From positions 320,001 through 384,000 of the forward strand of contig NC_053201.1 of the NCBI RefSeq assembly GCF_905163445.1: 64,000 bases of DNA. Direction: 5' to 3'. This document shows positions 62,405 to 64,000 of the stretch, piece after piece; positions within the stretch are counted from its first letter, which is position 1, and each line of letters begins with the position of its first letter. The position numbers and the translations under genes are program-made. Under the pieces are notes generated by a model. It worked only from the letters and a program-made list of their open reading frames with translations, searched no databases and had not been told where the DNA came from. The stretch is from Pararge aegeria (Eukaryota > Arthropoda > Insecta > Lepidoptera > Nymphalidae).

Positions 62405-62545
62405 AGTAGTAGTAGAAAAGAAGAAGAAACACTTTATAGCACGTACAGGAAAAGAAACAGTAAGGAGTGTACAGTACACAAATGTAGACATGCAAAGGCG
62501 GCCTTATTGCTGCAAGCAATCTCATACATGCAACCTTTGTAGACA
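62405..62545 (-). mobile_element. LINE 3' tail (GGCCGCC family), minus strand
   Basis: GAAGAAGAAACACTTTATAG, CATGCAAAGGCGGCCTTATT and GCAAGCAATCTCATACATGC. Near-identical blocks occur at 42140-42290. Confidence 0.7.
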
Positions 62546-62719
62546 CCAAGAGAACGGGATAAACATTTGTAGAGAGGACTTTCAGCAAGAGAACGGGATA
62601 GTGCGGAGAGTGTTGACAGATAAGTATACATAAATACCAAAATGTATAGATAAAAATACATAGATAATTTAAATAAATATACGTAGGTAATATATAAATA
62701 TAAAATATATACCAAAACA

Positions 62720-62861
62720 CAGTGGCGTGCACAGAGTTTTTGACCAGGGTATGCATAAAGAAGGAAGATGGCATAAAATTGAAAAATCCTTCCCCTTTAT
62801 GAGTTATACAAAAATTTTAGGGTATGCAGTGCTTTTGTGCATGTATGAAGTGACGCCACTG
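62720..62861. mobile_element. hAT-like MITE with exact 8-bp target duplication
   Basis: Starts CAGTGGCGTGCACAGAG and ends inverted (GACGCCACTG). CCAAAACA flanks it exactly on both sides (62712-62719 and 62862-62869), as hAT transposases leave. At 142 bp it has no coding capacity. It is related to 41438-41630. Confidence 0.9.
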
Positions 62862-62949
62862 CCAAAACACAACAACTACAGCACAGCTCCGTCACAAGAA
62901 GATCTACTTATATATAAGTATATAAGGGAGAAGGGCGTGCTAAGCGGTG

Positions 62950-63065
62950 TACAGGCACATGGGAATAAAATCTACGCCTCAGATCGATGGACACTGGGCA
63001 GCATTTTGTAGGAGGTGATCCTTGCACGCTCTACGTTGTGCTGCTCTGTTTATGGCGGTAGTATT
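62950..63065 (-). repeat. Family D fragment
   Basis: CTACGCCTCAGATCGATGGA, CACTGGGCAGCATTTTGTAG and CTGCTCTGTTTATGGCGGTA match family D end blocks. Confidence 0.55.
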
Positions 63066-63109
63066 GCATTATTAAATAAATATACTAGGATAATACACAC
63101 ATCGCCTTA

Positions 63110-63345
63110 TAGCCCCAAAGACAGCCGGTTGGCGCAATGGGCAGCGACCCTGCTTTCTGCGTCCAAGGCCGTGGGTTCGGTTGCCAAAACACGAAAATGT
63201 TGGTGTGATGAACATTAATGTTTGTCAGTGTCTGGGTGTTTATCTGTACGAGTATTTATGTGTAATATATTCATAAAAATATCTTAGTACCTACGCTTAC
63301 GACGATGTGTGTATTGTTGTAGTATATTTATTATTTATTTATTAA
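63110..63345 (+). repeat. SINE family B copy
   Basis: Head GCCGGTTGGCGCAATGGGCA, CGACCCTGCTTTC, the B-box region GTGGGTTCGGTTGCC, TCAGTGTCTGGGTGTTTATC, and GATGTGTGTATTGTTGTAGT with an ATTTATTATTTATTTATT tail. The GCTACGCTTACTTTGGGGC block is mostly deleted. Confidence 0.85.
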
Positions 63346-64000
63346 AAAGAAAGCGTTACCATTAGGTGGGCCATCAGCTTGGTCTGCTCATTTCTCGAGT
63401 TCATATATCGAACCTTTTCTGAAAGTCACCAATGTTTTTACAGTGATAAGTGACATTTAAAAAAGGATGTTTAAGAGTTTATTTTAAGAAGAAATTATTT
63501 TGATTTTAAAGACCTGAAGTAAGGGCTTTAAATGTTGTTTCTTGTATTTTCACAGAAACGCATTTTCATCTTTATTTCAACTACCCATTGAAGGGAGTAT
63601 TATAAACATTATTATATATATTATTAAAAAAAAAATTCAAAGCGGTAGTCACGTTTGAGCAATTTTGCTGTAGCCAAAAAGTTCCCTTTTTACCTTCCAA
63701 ATAATAAAAATAACAATTTTAAAGGATGTCTCTCAAAGGTACAACTTTTCAATCTTGTTTCACCACGGAGAAATGCCGGGGAGTTTCCCAAAAGGTACTA
63801 ACCGCGGAATTTCTGTCCTAATAAGTGGCATCCTTGAGCCAGTTGCTTATAATGATGATGCAGATATTATCTGGAAGTAGTTACCTGATATGATAATGAA
63901 CCTCGTGTGCTTAAATGAAGTTTCACATTTGATTGTTGCGAGTGACTTTCGTTTACGAGCTATTAGCCATTTGCGTTCGTCGATTCAATATTGACAGAGC
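63346..64000. other. Gene-free stretch to window end
   Basis: No exon, RNA gene or recognisable repeat. Confidence 0.5.

Overview
The window is nuclear DNA of a lepidopteran, probably a butterfly. It is AT-rich and carries several SINE families with tRNA-like heads, LINE 3' ends and short inverted-repeat elements of the kinds usual in moth and butterfly genomes. It also contains an intron-rich slalom (PAPS transporter) gene and an insect odorant-binding protein (OBP) gene. There is no bacterial gene organisation. Genes occupy only a few blocks; most of the window is old repeat debris.

Layout: 1-22 kb is repeat-rich and I find no secure gene in it. It holds SINEs, LINE remnants, a perfect 228-bp tandem duplication and two hairpins. 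From 22.0 to 26.5 kb lies a cluster of three small unrecognised membrane or secreted proteins. A two-exon plus-strand gene faces, tail to tail, a minus-strand exon with one membrane span. Next to that is a minus-strand two-exon gene whose intron holds a 1.5-kb DNA transposon. From 28.0 to 36.5 kb is a nine-exon slalom/SLC35B2 gene (421 aa predicted). From 36.8 to 43.3 kb are repeats, including a LINE C-terminal open reading frame and a lone signal-peptide exon interrupted by a hAT-like MITE. From 43.9 to 46.5 kb is a four-exon OBP of Minus-C type (151 aa), preceded by a Cys/Arg-rich upstream ORF whose stop overlaps the OBP start codon. From 47 to 64 kb there are repeats, a possible terminal exon (47.3 kb), a possible minus-strand first exon (54.6 kb), a foldback element (58.9 kb) and a diverged duplicated block that keeps a homeodomain/POU-like motif.

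The genes have no operon-like relation. Slalom would import PAPS into the Golgi for sulfation. The OBP would be a secreted carrier of small hydrophobic ligands. The three small genes at 22-26.5 kb are unrecognised. I found no convincing new multi-gene system. The most original leads are the upstream ORF of the OBP, the TA-flanked transposon with convergent GCGTCC repeats, and the small-protein cluster. All gene models were spliced by eye from splice signals and reading phase.
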